From: a virus
Length of the DNA stretch: 21,847 nt
Virus record (IMG/VR): IMGVR_UViG_3300008448_000769
Location: 1 to 21,847 of that record
Direction: 5' to 3' (one strand)
Under the pieces are notes generated by a model that saw only the letters and a list, made by a program, of their open reading frames with translations, was not told the origin of the DNA and did no database searches. Each line of letters opens with the position of its first letter. The stretch's first letter is position 1. This document shows positions 8,427 through 15,940 of this stretch, one piece after another. The position numbers were made by a program, and so were the translations under genes.

Positions 8427-8564
8427 TTGTCCTCAAATAAATTTTGTTTTGGAAATACGTTTAATAGGAAACGTAATAGATTGTTTACGTGTAATGCTAC
8501 ATAGAGATGTGGGTAGCATATTTGAATATACATATATCAGTATTCTTCAAAGTCGCATTCTGTC
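8427..8564 (-). promoter_or_regulatory. Leader/promoter region of the gp22-gp23 unit
   Basis: These 138 non-coding bases lie between the terminator after gp21 and the gp22 start. They hold ATATTTGAATATA (plus strand 8518-8530), 13 bases identical to the motif before the gene starting at 17064. They also hold two inverted repeats: ATGCTAC/GTAGCAT at 8494-8500 and 8513-8519, and ACGTTT/AAACGT at 8457-8462 and 8469-8474. On the minus strand GAGGAC lies just before the gp22 ATG as a probable ribosome-binding site. The terminator upstream implies that a promoter must lie here; the exact start site is not visible from sequence. Confidence 0.6.
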
Positions 8565-8596
8565 AAAAAAAAAGATGCCCTACTTTCGCAGGGCAT
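8565..8596 (-). terminator. Rho-independent terminator after the prohead protease gene
   Basis: On the minus strand, ATGCCCT pairs with AGGGCAT (8575-8581 and 8590-8596). A G-U and a C-G pair extend the stem to close a GAAA tetraloop. Nine to ten T residues follow after one C. It lies 20 bases past the gp21 stop. Confidence 0.9.
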
Positions 8597-8615
8597 TTAC
8601 TTTAATATTTATCTA

Positions 8616-9224
8616 TTAAAATATCGGGCAAGTTCCGTTAGCACATAATATTTCTGTGATAATAGAATTTACTGAAGTGTATTTATTGTATTGATTATTT
8701 TTAGATTCATTCATTGCACCTCTTTCTTTCATATATGAACCTGGATTTGAAGGTGTTGATACAAAGTCCCAACATAATAATTCAAAGTCATCTTGTACTT
8801 CCATCAAGTCACCCATTTGTCTTAATGAACCCATACCACGTGATGATACACCTACTGGTATTCTGTTTTCAAATAAGGCTTTTAAGATGTTTCCTGATGG
8901 TGTAGGTAATATTTCTATAGCTCCCATTACATGGTCTCCGTCCCACCAAATTCTTTTTATATTATGAGAAACGTTTTTTAAGTTAATAATAGATGAGTCT
9001 GGGTGATCTAATTCACCTAACGCTCTATTATGTTTTACATTATCCATGTATTTTTTAATCTCACGTTCCCACAAATCTCTAGAATAGTAACGGCCATTAC
9101 CATTTTTAACTTCAGCTGTAGCTAATATTCCTTCAACAAGTAAATTACTATTATCTGCTCCTTCTACAATACGAGCAGGTTTAGCGTTAAATAAACTTGT
9201 TTCTATTAATATTTGCTTACTCAT
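8616..9224 (-). CDS. gp21: Prohead maturation protease, gp21-like (peptidase U9/S77 type)
   Basis: The product has 202 residues, close to T4 gp21 (212). The family order is visible: LLVEGILATAEVKNGNGRYY (28-47), GELDHPD with the likely catalytic His74, and VGVSSRGMGS with the likely catalytic Ser127 or Ser128. A conserved DFVSTPSNPGS segment (about 173-183) follows. The enzyme cleaves scaffold, capsid and internal proteins after (I/L)xE in the T4 system. The C-terminal tail contains SIITE191, a possible self-cleavage site. It overlaps the preceding gene by one base (TAATG) and has AAGGAT before its start. A terminator separates it from gp22. Confidence 0.93.
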   Translation of the reverse strand: MSKQILIETSLFNAKPARIVEGADNSNLLVEGILATAEVKNGNGRYYSRDLWEREIKKYMDNVKHNRALGELDHPDSSIINLKNVSHNIKRIWWDGDHVMGAIEILPTPSGNILKALFENRIPVGVSSRGMGSLRQMGDLMEVQDDFELLCWDFVSTPSNPGSYMKERGAMNESKNNQYNKYTSVNSIITEILCANGTCPIF

Positions 9225-10561
9225 TATCCTTCAAATTTTTGAGTTAAATGTTGTTCTAATTCATCTTTAAAACTAGCATATTCAGCTGGTAATTTAGCTA
9301 AAGCTGCTTCAACACTACCTTCTTCATCATATAATTTTTCAGCTACATCTACTGCAACTGAGAATGTTTCTTTATCTTCTGGTCTTAAAGCTTCAGCTAA
9401 TACTTCCTTAACCATTTCTGAGATTAAAGCACGTAGTACTGATTCTTTTAAAGAGGAAAGACTAGATTCATTTAGTGGTTTTAAAGATCCATGTCCTTTT
9501 ACTACTAATTTTTTGTCTCCTTTTTTAACAGTTAATGTATTTTGAAAAGTTGAGCCTGAACTAGATCTAACTACTTCTACTTTATCACCTTTCATAAATC
9601 CATTTTTTTCTGGGCCATCATATATAGCTTTGTCTCCGGTTTTAAGAGAGTTATAAAACTTAGTTTCAGCTTTAGGATCTTTATTTTCTTTTAAATCACC
9701 ATATCCTGAAGATTTATGTTTACCTTTAGCTTCTTTTGGAGTACCTAAACCAGGTGCTTCAGTTGTGTAACCTACTCCTTTAACTCCAAATTGACCATCT
9801 TTAACATAATGGTTAATATCTTTAGCTAAGTTTTTAGCTACAATAGCTCTTAATTCTTCAACTGTTTTACCTTCATTTTTAGAGTCACCCATTTCAGTAT
9901 AGAATCCTTTTAAGAATTCTTCACCAAATACATTATCGTAATTTTTCTTATCTTTATAGTCGTAGCCTTTAGTTTCCATATCGACTACATCTTTAGTAGG
10001 TTCTTTTTCCTCAGCTTTAGCTTCTTTAGCTTCTTTTAGAGCTGTAACAGGAACCTCTTTATGTGTTTTACCATTTAATTCAATGTCATAAAATTTATCT
10101 CCATCACCATCGACATAAGTATTAGTTACAGTCCAAGTTTTATTAGTAAATTTAACTTTATCTCCTTTTTTATAATCTTTAGTTTCTGTTAATTTACCGT
10201 ACTTGTCATTTATTTCATCCCAAGCATCATTACTAACAGCTATTTTTTTAGTAGTACCATCACTATATTCAACAGTATATGATTTGTCACCATTTTGTTT
10301 AGCGTTTACTACTTTTTTAGCTTCTTCAGTAATATTTTCTCTAAATATTTTATGCCAATCAGGAGTAGTACCTTTAGTCACTAAACCACCTATACTTTCA
10401 GAGATAATACCTCTGTTTTTAAGAATAACTACTGCATCCTCAAAAGTATTAACTGGAGTTACTAAATCAGGAAATATATGACGAGCTGATTTAAAGAATT
10501 GCTGTTTATTACCTTTACCTTCTTTAATAAGGTTATATTGTTCTTGTAGTGTTTTATTCAT
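9224..10561 (-). CDS. Unassigned head-assembly-region protein (possible prohead core component)
   Basis: The product has 445 residues, Lys/Glu-rich and mostly hydrophilic. The N-terminal segment (1-60), with QYNLIKEGKGNKQQFFKSAR and a following helix ending in GIISES, looks like a compact domain that I recall from other T4-like environmental phages without a known function. The middle has two Lys-rich beta-type repeats, KKGDKVKFTNKTWTV (about 131-145) and KGDKVEVVRSS. A third Lys-rich strand and a long acidic C-terminal helix come after. Several (I/L)xE sequences (IISE, LTE, LISE) would be potential gp21 sites. It lies between the portal and protease genes, where T4 carries the prohead core genes 67 and 68, so a core or internal head protein is plausible but unproven. 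It overlaps the upstream gene by 8 bp and gp21 by 1 bp. Confidence 0.8.
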   Translation of the reverse strand: MNKTLQEQYNLIKEGKGNKQQFFKSARHIFPDLVTPVNTFEDAVVILKNRGIISESIGGLVTKGTTPDWHKIFRENITEEAKKVVNAKQNGDKSYTVEYSDGTTKKIAVSNDAWDEINDKYGKLTETKDYKKGDKVKFTNKTWTVTNTYVDGDGDKFYDIELNGKTHKEVPVTALKEAKEAKAEEKEPTKDVVDMETKGYDYKDKKNYDNVFGEEFLKGFYTEMGDSKNEGKTVEELRAIVAKNLAKDINHYVKDGQFGVKGVGYTTEAPGLGTPKEAKGKHKSSGYGDLKENKDPKAETKFYNSLKTGDKAIYDGPEKNGFMKGDKVEVVRSSSGSTFQNTLTVKKGDKKLVVKGHGSLKPLNESSLSSLKESVLRALISEMVKEVLAEALRPEDKETFSVAVDVAEKLYDEEGSVEAALAKLPAEYASFKDELEQHLTQKFEG

Positions 10562-11057
10562 TTTGTTTAAATAATTTTATTACGTCATCTAAAAGTGAAA
10601 CTGCTAAATCTGTACCATAAACAGCTCTAAATTCAGGATTCTCACGATAACTATTTATTGTTTCTTTTTTAGCTTCTTGAAGTAGTTTTATAAGTTCTTT
10701 TAATTTACTTGATAATAAATCAAAATCACCTAAACGTCCAGCTATATATTTTTTAATTTCTTCACTATCAGTTGGCAATGAAGATAAATATGATTCTATA
10801 TCAAATCCTGTACCTTCTTCTTCCCATAAATGTTTTACTTCAATACCTTTGGCAGCTTTATTCAAAGTCTTCTGGTTAACTGGTTTAAAGCCTAATTTAT
10901 AGTAATATATATTCTTAGCACCTTTAGCGTTTTTATTCGGGTTAAAAGCCGCTGGAGTCGCATAGTTTTCACCCGCACCTGCAGTAAAAGAAGCACCAGT
11001 ACCTGTGGCGCTTTCTTCTGATAGTTTTTTAAGTATTATGTCTTTAAGTTTGCTCAT
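10554..11057 (-). CDS. Small protein with capsid-like N-terminal segment; function unknown
   Basis: The product has 167 residues. Residues 12-30 contain LSEESATGTGASFTAGAGE, which resembles the gp23 stretch VVESSATGTNSYFTSGTNGE (57-76), including the Glu that would precede a gp21 cut. The next part, GENYATPAAFNPNKNAKGAK, is followed by a YYYKLGFKPVN segment and a largely helical C-terminus with a Lys/Glu-rich helix near 110-130. It overlaps the preceding gene by 4 bases (ATGA) and the following gene by 8 bases, so it is translated as part of the head operon. It could be an accessory or internal head protein processed by gp21. That is inference from the shared motif and context. Confidence 0.82.
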   Translation of the reverse strand: MSKLKDIILKKLSEESATGTGASFTAGAGENYATPAAFNPNKNAKGAKNIYYYKLGFKPVNQKTLNKAAKGIEVKHLWEEEGTGFDIESYLSSLPTDSEEIKKYIAGRLGDFDLLSSKLKELIKLLQEAKKETINSYRENPEFRAVYGTDLAVSLLDDVIKLFKQNE

Positions 11058-11908
11058 TTTATCTTTTCTAATTCTTCTACTAATTGGTAATACTGAAGAA
11101 GATTGATTAAATGGTCATCATTAACTTTATCATTTTTACCTAAACTAGGTAATATATTGATGATCTCATTTATCTTTATTTGAATAGCTTTATCAGTTAC
11201 TTGTTTATTTAAATTAGATAAGTGAGATTTAATTTCATTTATTTTAGTGTTATAGAACTCTTTTAATTTAGGAGTACTATCAACACTATTGATAAATTCT
11301 TTAAGAACGTTCTTCTGATTATTATTCAGATTTCCATATTGGTCATTAAATTTCTCCAATAGTACTCTATAAGTTAAGATACGAACGTCTTTGTCTTGAG
11401 ATTTGAATTCTTCTATAATATTTTCTTTTACTTCTTCTTTATTTTGAGTTTTAGAAGTTAAGTATTCTAAAAGAGATGTTTTATTTTCTATAATCTGGTC
11501 AGGATTAGAAAGATTTTCACTATTATAAACTTCCAATAGTGTAAATAAAGCGGCTTGTGCTTTGTAATTAGGTAATTTAGTTTTAAAGAATTCTTCTAAA
11601 TTATAATGTTCTTTAATTTCTTTAATTAAATTATACTTTTGTCTTTTTAAAGCAGTACGATTTAAATGTTTTGAACTCTCAATAAGAGTAGTAATCACCA
11701 TATCAGCTTTAGCCTCACTAGTATTTCTATTTTTAAAGAAACTCTCGTATATTTTATACTCTTTACCTAATTCAGTTTTACTAAAGTATTTTTTTAATAT
11801 ACCCGTAGCAGGTGATTCTGCTCCTGATAAAGTGTCAGCTGTGATTTGTCTCACAAGCAGTTCAAAAAGGATACCGGTATTTTTATACTTCGAATGTTTG
11901 ATAGTCAT
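11054..11908 (-). CDS. Unknown helical protein directly downstream of the portal gene
   Basis: The product has 284 residues, Lys/Glu/Asn-rich and predicted by eye to be almost all helix. The N-terminal YKNTGILFELLVRQITADTL (about 8-27) is a motif I associate with hypothetical proteins of marine T4-like phages at the same locus. No catalytic motif, membrane segment or signal peptide was seen. It opens the 284-167-445-gp21 chain of overlapping genes, with an ATATTTAT motif 19 nt before its start. A prohead assembly or portal-associated role is inferred only from position. Confidence 0.85.
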   Translation of the reverse strand: MTIKHSKYKNTGILFELLVRQITADTLSGAESPATGILKKYFSKTELGKEYKIYESFFKNRNTSEAKADMVITTLIESSKHLNRTALKRQKYNLIKEIKEHYNLEEFFKTKLPNYKAQAALFTLLEVYNSENLSNPDQIIENKTSLLEYLTSKTQNKEEVKENIIEEFKSQDKDVRILTYRVLLEKFNDQYGNLNNNQKNVLKEFINSVDSTPKLKEFYNTKINEIKSHLSNLNKQVTDKAIQIKINEIINILPSLGKNDKVNDDHLINLLQYYQLVEELEKIK

Positions 11909-11927
11909 TCTAATCGTTATTTTGTCT

Positions 11928-11935
11928 ATAAATAT
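11928..11935 (-). promoter_or_regulatory. ATATTTAT motif before the 284-residue gene
   Basis: The minus strand reads ATATTTATAG, ending 19 nt before the ATG at 11908 in the 38-bp gap after the portal gene. It would serve the chain 284-167-445-gp21, which ends at the terminator near 8570. Confidence 0.5.
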
Positions 11936-11946
11936 ATATGAAAATG

Positions 11947-13833
11947 TTATTCACGTATCTGTGATTCATCTAAAAGTGAAGAATCGTCTTTCTTAAATAC
12001 TAGTTTTTTGTCTAATGATTCAAGTAATCTAGAGTTCTTTTTAGCACTTTCCATAGCTAATGGTGAACCACCTTTATAGTTAGGTTTTAAGCTTGGACCT
12101 TCAGTATCATCTACTTTCATATCATGTTTACCTAATCTGTCTCTACCAAAAGCATTTCCTTGAGTGTTAATATTTGACGATTTTTCTTCAGGTCTACCTA
12201 AAGGAGCATCTTTATCATATCCATCTGGAACACCTATTCCATTTCTTCCAGCACCATATAATGCTGCTAAGTCATGAGGTGTACCATATGATTTACCTGA
12301 TTCAAGTGGGTCGTTACCTTCGTTTTCAATTTGTTTAAATCTGAAAGTACGTTTTTGGTCTTCGGCTATTAATGCTCTATATTCATCAAATTGATCCTCG
12401 CTTAAGTGGAATATATTATCGTAAATCCAATCTGTTGGCAATAATTTAGTTTCCATAATATTGCGAGCTAAATCCACTTTTTCCTTCATTAAAGCCACTC
12501 TTTCTTGATCGTATATTATAGAAGGTGTAGTTAAAGATAATTCAAAGTTAGTTAAATTTTCATTTCTGTAACCTTGAGTATATAAGTGAACTAAAGCTAT
12601 TTTATATAGTTCTGAAAGAACAATACGTTGTAATCTATCAATTGTACGAGCAAAACGAATATCTTCTGCTGCTAAAGTTGCTTTACCTGTTAAGTCTTTT
12701 TCATATCCCATGAACGCTTTAGGTACTTTTAATGCAGCAAATAATTTATCTCTTAAATAAACTACGTCATCAATAGCTGTATATTCTAATCCTTTAGTAG
12801 GCTCAATCTTAGTTGTTGTGTCATTACCTCTCATTGGAATGTAAAAATCTTCTAATGAGTTTTGTAAGTTATATTTTAGATTATATTCACCTGTTTGTGG
12901 ATCAATAAATGGAGTTCTCTTCATTGTTGAGATAGTCTTCTGCATGAAGTTTTCTACCTCGTTTGGTGGAATAGAACCTACATTGATATAGAAAATACGT
13001 TTTTCTGGGGCACGAACAATACGATGGATTAACATAGCGTCTTCCATTAGTATGTATTGTTTAAATAATTTACGTGCTGGTTCTAGATAAGAACGACCAT
13101 AAGGAAGATAATTAGTGTCAGCTACTAATCTAAAGTGAGCCATCTCATAATTATCAAAATAAATTGTGCCTGCTTGTTTTTCTTTAGTATAAGTAGAAGC
13201 AGCATTCACACCACCATATCCACCTGTAACACCTGAACTATAACCATCTGGGCTGTATCTATATCTTACCTCAGCTGGACTTTTAGGGTCAATACCTTCT
13301 TCTCTAGCTATATGGTAAGCAGTATAAGGTATAACATTATACACACCGAATTTTTCAGCTATTTCTAGTTTTAAGAAAAAATCTCCATACTTACACATTT
13401 GACGAATCCAACTCCATAAGTTAAATTCGATATTTAATACATCATAGAATAAGTTATATAGAATTTTTTGTGTATCTTCATCACTACTTCTAATTTGAAG
13501 TACTTCTCCCATATCATTTTTTAAAGTACACTCATCAGCTATAATATCTAAAGCAGAAGCTACAATAGCATCTGTATCCATAGCATCATAATCTGAGTAA
13601 ACTTGAGTACGTAAGTATCTCCAGTTTAAATTTAATTGTGAACCATATAATGATGTGGTATTACTTGAGTAAATACGACTGTATCTGTCTACTAAAGCAT
13701 TTGTTTTAAATTCTCCTGTTGATTGGATACTATTAACGTCCATAACTTTTAACTGGTTACCACCAGCGTTTCTAATTATGACGTCTGTAGAGAATAATCT
13801 CTGTAATCTTGAAAATATGCCTGTATCAGCCAT
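11947..13833 (-). CDS. gp20: Portal protein, gp20-like
   Basis: The product has 628 residues (T4 gp20 has 524). T4-type portal features include the N-terminal LNWRYLRTQVYSDYDAMDTD followed by IVASALDIIADECT (about 69-103). Next come a CKYGDFFLKLEI segment and the stem/clip-like RIVRAPEKRIFYINVGSIPP. VYLRDKLFAALKVPKAFMGY and a helix with TLAAEDIRFARTIDRLQRIV are typical of the conserved core. Twelve copies form the ring at one head vertex that acts as assembly initiator, DNA channel and terminase docking site. The C-terminal 100 residues are hydrophilic, Gly/Pro/Asp-rich and probably disordered, which accounts for much of the extra length. The start is 27 bases after the gp17 stop, with no Shine-Dalgarno sequence. 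Confidence 0.95.
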   Translation of the reverse strand: MADTGIFSRLQRLFSTDVIIRNAGGNQLKVMDVNSIQSTGEFKTNALVDRYSRIYSSNTTSLYGSQLNLNWRYLRTQVYSDYDAMDTDAIVASALDIIADECTLKNDMGEVLQIRSSDEDTQKILYNLFYDVLNIEFNLWSWIRQMCKYGDFFLKLEIAEKFGVYNVIPYTAYHIAREEGIDPKSPAEVRYRYSPDGYSSGVTGGYGGVNAASTYTKEKQAGTIYFDNYEMAHFRLVADTNYLPYGRSYLEPARKLFKQYILMEDAMLIHRIVRAPEKRIFYINVGSIPPNEVENFMQKTISTMKRTPFIDPQTGEYNLKYNLQNSLEDFYIPMRGNDTTTKIEPTKGLEYTAIDDVVYLRDKLFAALKVPKAFMGYEKDLTGKATLAAEDIRFARTIDRLQRIVLSELYKIALVHLYTQGYRNENLTNFELSLTTPSIIYDQERVALMKEKVDLARNIMETKLLPTDWIYDNIFHLSEDQFDEYRALIAEDQKRTFRFKQIENEGNDPLESGKSYGTPHDLAALYGAGRNGIGVPDGYDKDAPLGRPEEKSSNINTQGNAFGRDRLGKHDMKVDDTEGPSLKPNYKGGSPLAMESAKKNSRLLESLDKKLVFKKDDSSLLDESQIRE

Positions 13834-13853
13834 TCTATTATTTTAAATTTATT

Positions 13854-13861
13854 ATAAATAT
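13854..13861 (-). promoter_or_regulatory. ATATTTAT motif before the portal gene
   Basis: The minus strand reads GATATTTATAA, 20 nt before the portal ATG. Its first base is also the last base of the gp17 stop codon, so the element uses the whole short gap. Confidence 0.5.
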
Positions 13862-15447
13862 CACAAAAGCCAGCTCAAATCCTCATTTCTTCCGTTTATA
13901 TTGATATTATATGGATTTTGATTCATATTAGGCATATAAGCTCCATTAAGCTGAGTGCGAACTGCCTGTATATTATTTAAAGCAGCTCGAGCTAAATCCA
14001 TGTTTTGTGACTTAAATTTTAAAGCTGTATCACGAACAAACATTGCTGTTGCCATACTCATAACTAAATCATCATTATAACCAGATTGAGCTTCAGCTCT
14101 ACCATTTTTCCATATAAAAACTCTCATTTCTTCCAATAATCGTTTAGATCTGATGACAACACTTTTATCACCTATGTATTCTCTAAACTTATTAATTACA
14201 AGTGGTCTTGTTTTTAAAGACATTGTAAACCCTGGTACCATTTTTGATGGATCATCTGATCTATCTAAATAGTTTTCAGCGGTTAGCGCGTCACTTTTTG
14301 TAGAATAATATAAGTTTTTATATTCTCTTTCTTGTATTGCTTCAATAGTTGACCAACCCATATTTGCGTTTTCAACTACTAACATAGCATTGTTATATTC
14401 TGTAGCTAATCCACATAAAAAATAACCAAATTCACGAGGTGATAACTGTCCTTTATACTCAGCTACTTGTGTATTTGATTCAATATCAATTACGTGACAT
14501 GCAGATGAGTCTTTACCGTCACCTCTAGCTACGTCAGCAACAACCATGTAACTACGAGTATAATCTGGCGATTCCCACACCCATAAGTTACGATCAACTC
14601 CCCTTCTCTCCACGGGATCTTTAAGAGAAGTTGCTGAAATATATTCTATTTGTTCGTTATAAAATACAGTATCACCTGAAGTATTAAAGTCACAGTCACA
14701 CTCTTGTGCTGCTAATCTTGGATCACCTAGTAATCCGTCTTGAGCTTTTCTCCATTTCTCATCTCGCTCAGGGTGAACATACCAAGGTAATTTTATTGGT
14801 AAGAAACTAGGTACTCCTTCTTCAACTACACCAGATTCTGCTTTAACCCACGTTTTATGGAACCAGTTTCCTGTACCATATGGAGTAGATAATACAATTG
14901 CTCCACCACCAGTTGCTAAGGTTTGTTGAGCTGATGCCCATATTTCCTCTACACCATCAATGAAAGCGGCCTCGTCTATAATTAGAAGTGATACTGCTTC
15001 TGATCGACCTGCATCGCCTGCTGCTGAAACTGCTTTAACTTGAGAACCATTACTTAATCGTAATGTTAGTTTATTATTTTCATCCGCTGGTATTTTTAAC
15101 CATGAAGGAAGATTTTCAAACATGAATTTAACTTTCGTTACCATGTTCTTAGCTGTTTCTTGCTTAGTGGCTATACAAAGAACGTTTTTGTCCTTTTGAA
15201 ACAGCATTAACCATAATGAATAACCAGCTACTAAAGTGGATATACCTAACTGACGAGATTTAAGTATTATGTCATATGGATTATCTCTCCATAATCGTAA
15301 TACTTTTTCCTGGAATGGGTATAAGTTAAATTGAATTCTACCGCGAGTAGGGTGTTGAATATAGCAGTATTTTTTCATGAAGTGCGCCGGGTCTTGGGCA
15401 CACTTCAAGTATTCTTCCCTTATAATTTGTTTAATGTCTTGACTCAT
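13861..15447 (-). CDS. gp17: Terminase large subunit, gp17-like
   Basis: The product has 528 residues. The ATPase half has the variant Walker A SRQLGIST (64-71), Walker B LLIIDE (154-159) and a coupling STP motif (187-189). The RNase H-like nuclease half shows the acidic triad positions D305 (MVVADVARGDG), E359 (VVENANMGW) and D459/D460 (NDDLV). The enzyme docks on the portal, drives DNA into the prohead and cuts the concatemer. It is shorter than T4 gp17 (610), mostly at the N-terminus. The presence of both domains and all motifs indicates a functional enzyme. AAAGG lies before the ATG. It is followed directly by the portal gene, with no tail sheath or tube gene between as in T4. Confidence 0.97.
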   Translation of the reverse strand: MSQDIKQIIREEYLKCAQDPAHFMKKYCYIQHPTRGRIQFNLYPFQEKVLRLWRDNPYDIILKSRQLGISTLVAGYSLWLMLFQKDKNVLCIATKQETAKNMVTKVKFMFENLPSWLKIPADENNKLTLRLSNGSQVKAVSAAGDAGRSEAVSLLIIDEAAFIDGVEEIWASAQQTLATGGGAIVLSTPYGTGNWFHKTWVKAESGVVEEGVPSFLPIKLPWYVHPERDEKWRKAQDGLLGDPRLAAQECDCDFNTSGDTVFYNEQIEYISATSLKDPVERRGVDRNLWVWESPDYTRSYMVVADVARGDGKDSSACHVIDIESNTQVAEYKGQLSPREFGYFLCGLATEYNNAMLVVENANMGWSTIEAIQEREYKNLYYSTKSDALTAENYLDRSDDPSKMVPGFTMSLKTRPLVINKFREYIGDKSVVIRSKRLLEEMRVFIWKNGRAEAQSGYNDDLVMSMATAMFVRDTALKFKSQNMDLARAALNNIQAVRTQLNGAYMPNMNQNPYNININGRNEDLSWLL

Positions 15448-15467
15448 AAAACCTTTTTAAGTTAAAA

Positions 15468-15914
15468 TTAACCTATGATATCTGATATCAAGGCTTTAAG
15501 GTCTTTACCACCATCTTTGAACAATTTTTTAATTTCAGGCTTGCTGATTAATTGTTTAACAATAGCGATATTATCTTTAGTTGGATTAGCTAATTTTTTC
15601 TTTATACCTGCTTCAACTTTGTCTAAACGTTCTTTGTCAGCTGGTGATAATTTTTTAGCAAATTTGCTTGAATTAAATTCTTTGTCAATTTTCTTTAATT
15701 CTGCTTTTGAAGGTTCTTTTTCAGGTGCGTCAAATTCGTCATCTTCAGTTTCTTTTAACTCAACATCAATACCTTGAGCTGTTACTTTTTTAATTTCTGA
15801 AGGGGGAGTAGTTTTTTTCATTACTACCGTTCCAGCAGTTTTATCGATATCTACTTCACTTAAGATTTCAGTGATTACTTCTTCTATTTGTTTTTTTAGA
15901 TCTGAACGTTTCAT
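15468..15914 (-). CDS. Small charged protein before terminase; function unknown
   Basis: The product has 148 residues with very high Lys and Glu/Asp content. The N-terminal helix SDLKKQIEEVITEILSEVD holds two (I/L)xE sequences (ITE16 and LSE20). A flexible acidic middle (about 55-75) is followed by Lys-rich helices ending in LKALISDIIG. Its position, 20 bp upstream of gp17, is where T4 carries the small terminase gene 16. Size and position would allow that role, but I see no recognisable gp16 sequence feature or DNA-binding helix-turn-helix. An internal head protein carrying a targeting peptide is an equally open option. An ATATTTAT motif lies 18 nt before its start and probably serves this gene and gp17. 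Confidence 0.82.
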   Translation of the reverse strand: MKRSDLKKQIEEVITEILSEVDIDKTAGTVVMKKTTPPSEIKKVTAQGIDVELKETEDDEFDAPEKEPSKAELKKIDKEFNSSKFAKKLSPADKERLDKVEAGIKKKLANPTKDNIAIVKQLISKPEIKKLFKDGGKDLKALISDIIG

Positions 15915-15932
15915 TTGTATTTGGGTTTTGAT

Positions 15933-15940
15933 ATAAATAT
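15933..15940 (-). promoter_or_regulatory. ATATTTAT motif before the 148-residue gene and gp17
   Basis: The minus strand reads GATATTTATATC, 18 nt before the ATG at 15914. It shares one base with the stop codon of the upstream kinase-like gene, the same arrangement as at the gp17/portal junction. Confidence 0.5.

Noticed and set aside
7270-10481. Other plus-strand frames (near 7270, 8329, 8714 and 10203)
   Set aside because: They are shadows of the well-supported genes gp22, gp21 and the 445-residue gene, and no plus-strand promoter or ribosome-binding signal supports them. The 8329 frame runs across the gp22 leader and the terminator.
11054-11908. Calling the 284-residue gene a tail tube or sheath protein because T4 has genes 18 and 19 in that area
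   Set aside because: The protein is almost entirely helical and Lys/Glu-rich, unlike the beta-rich tube and sheath proteins.
15468-15914. Calling the 148-residue gene the small terminase subunit (gp16)
   Set aside because: Only position and size support it; no DNA-binding motif or gp16 sequence pattern was visible, so it is left unassigned.
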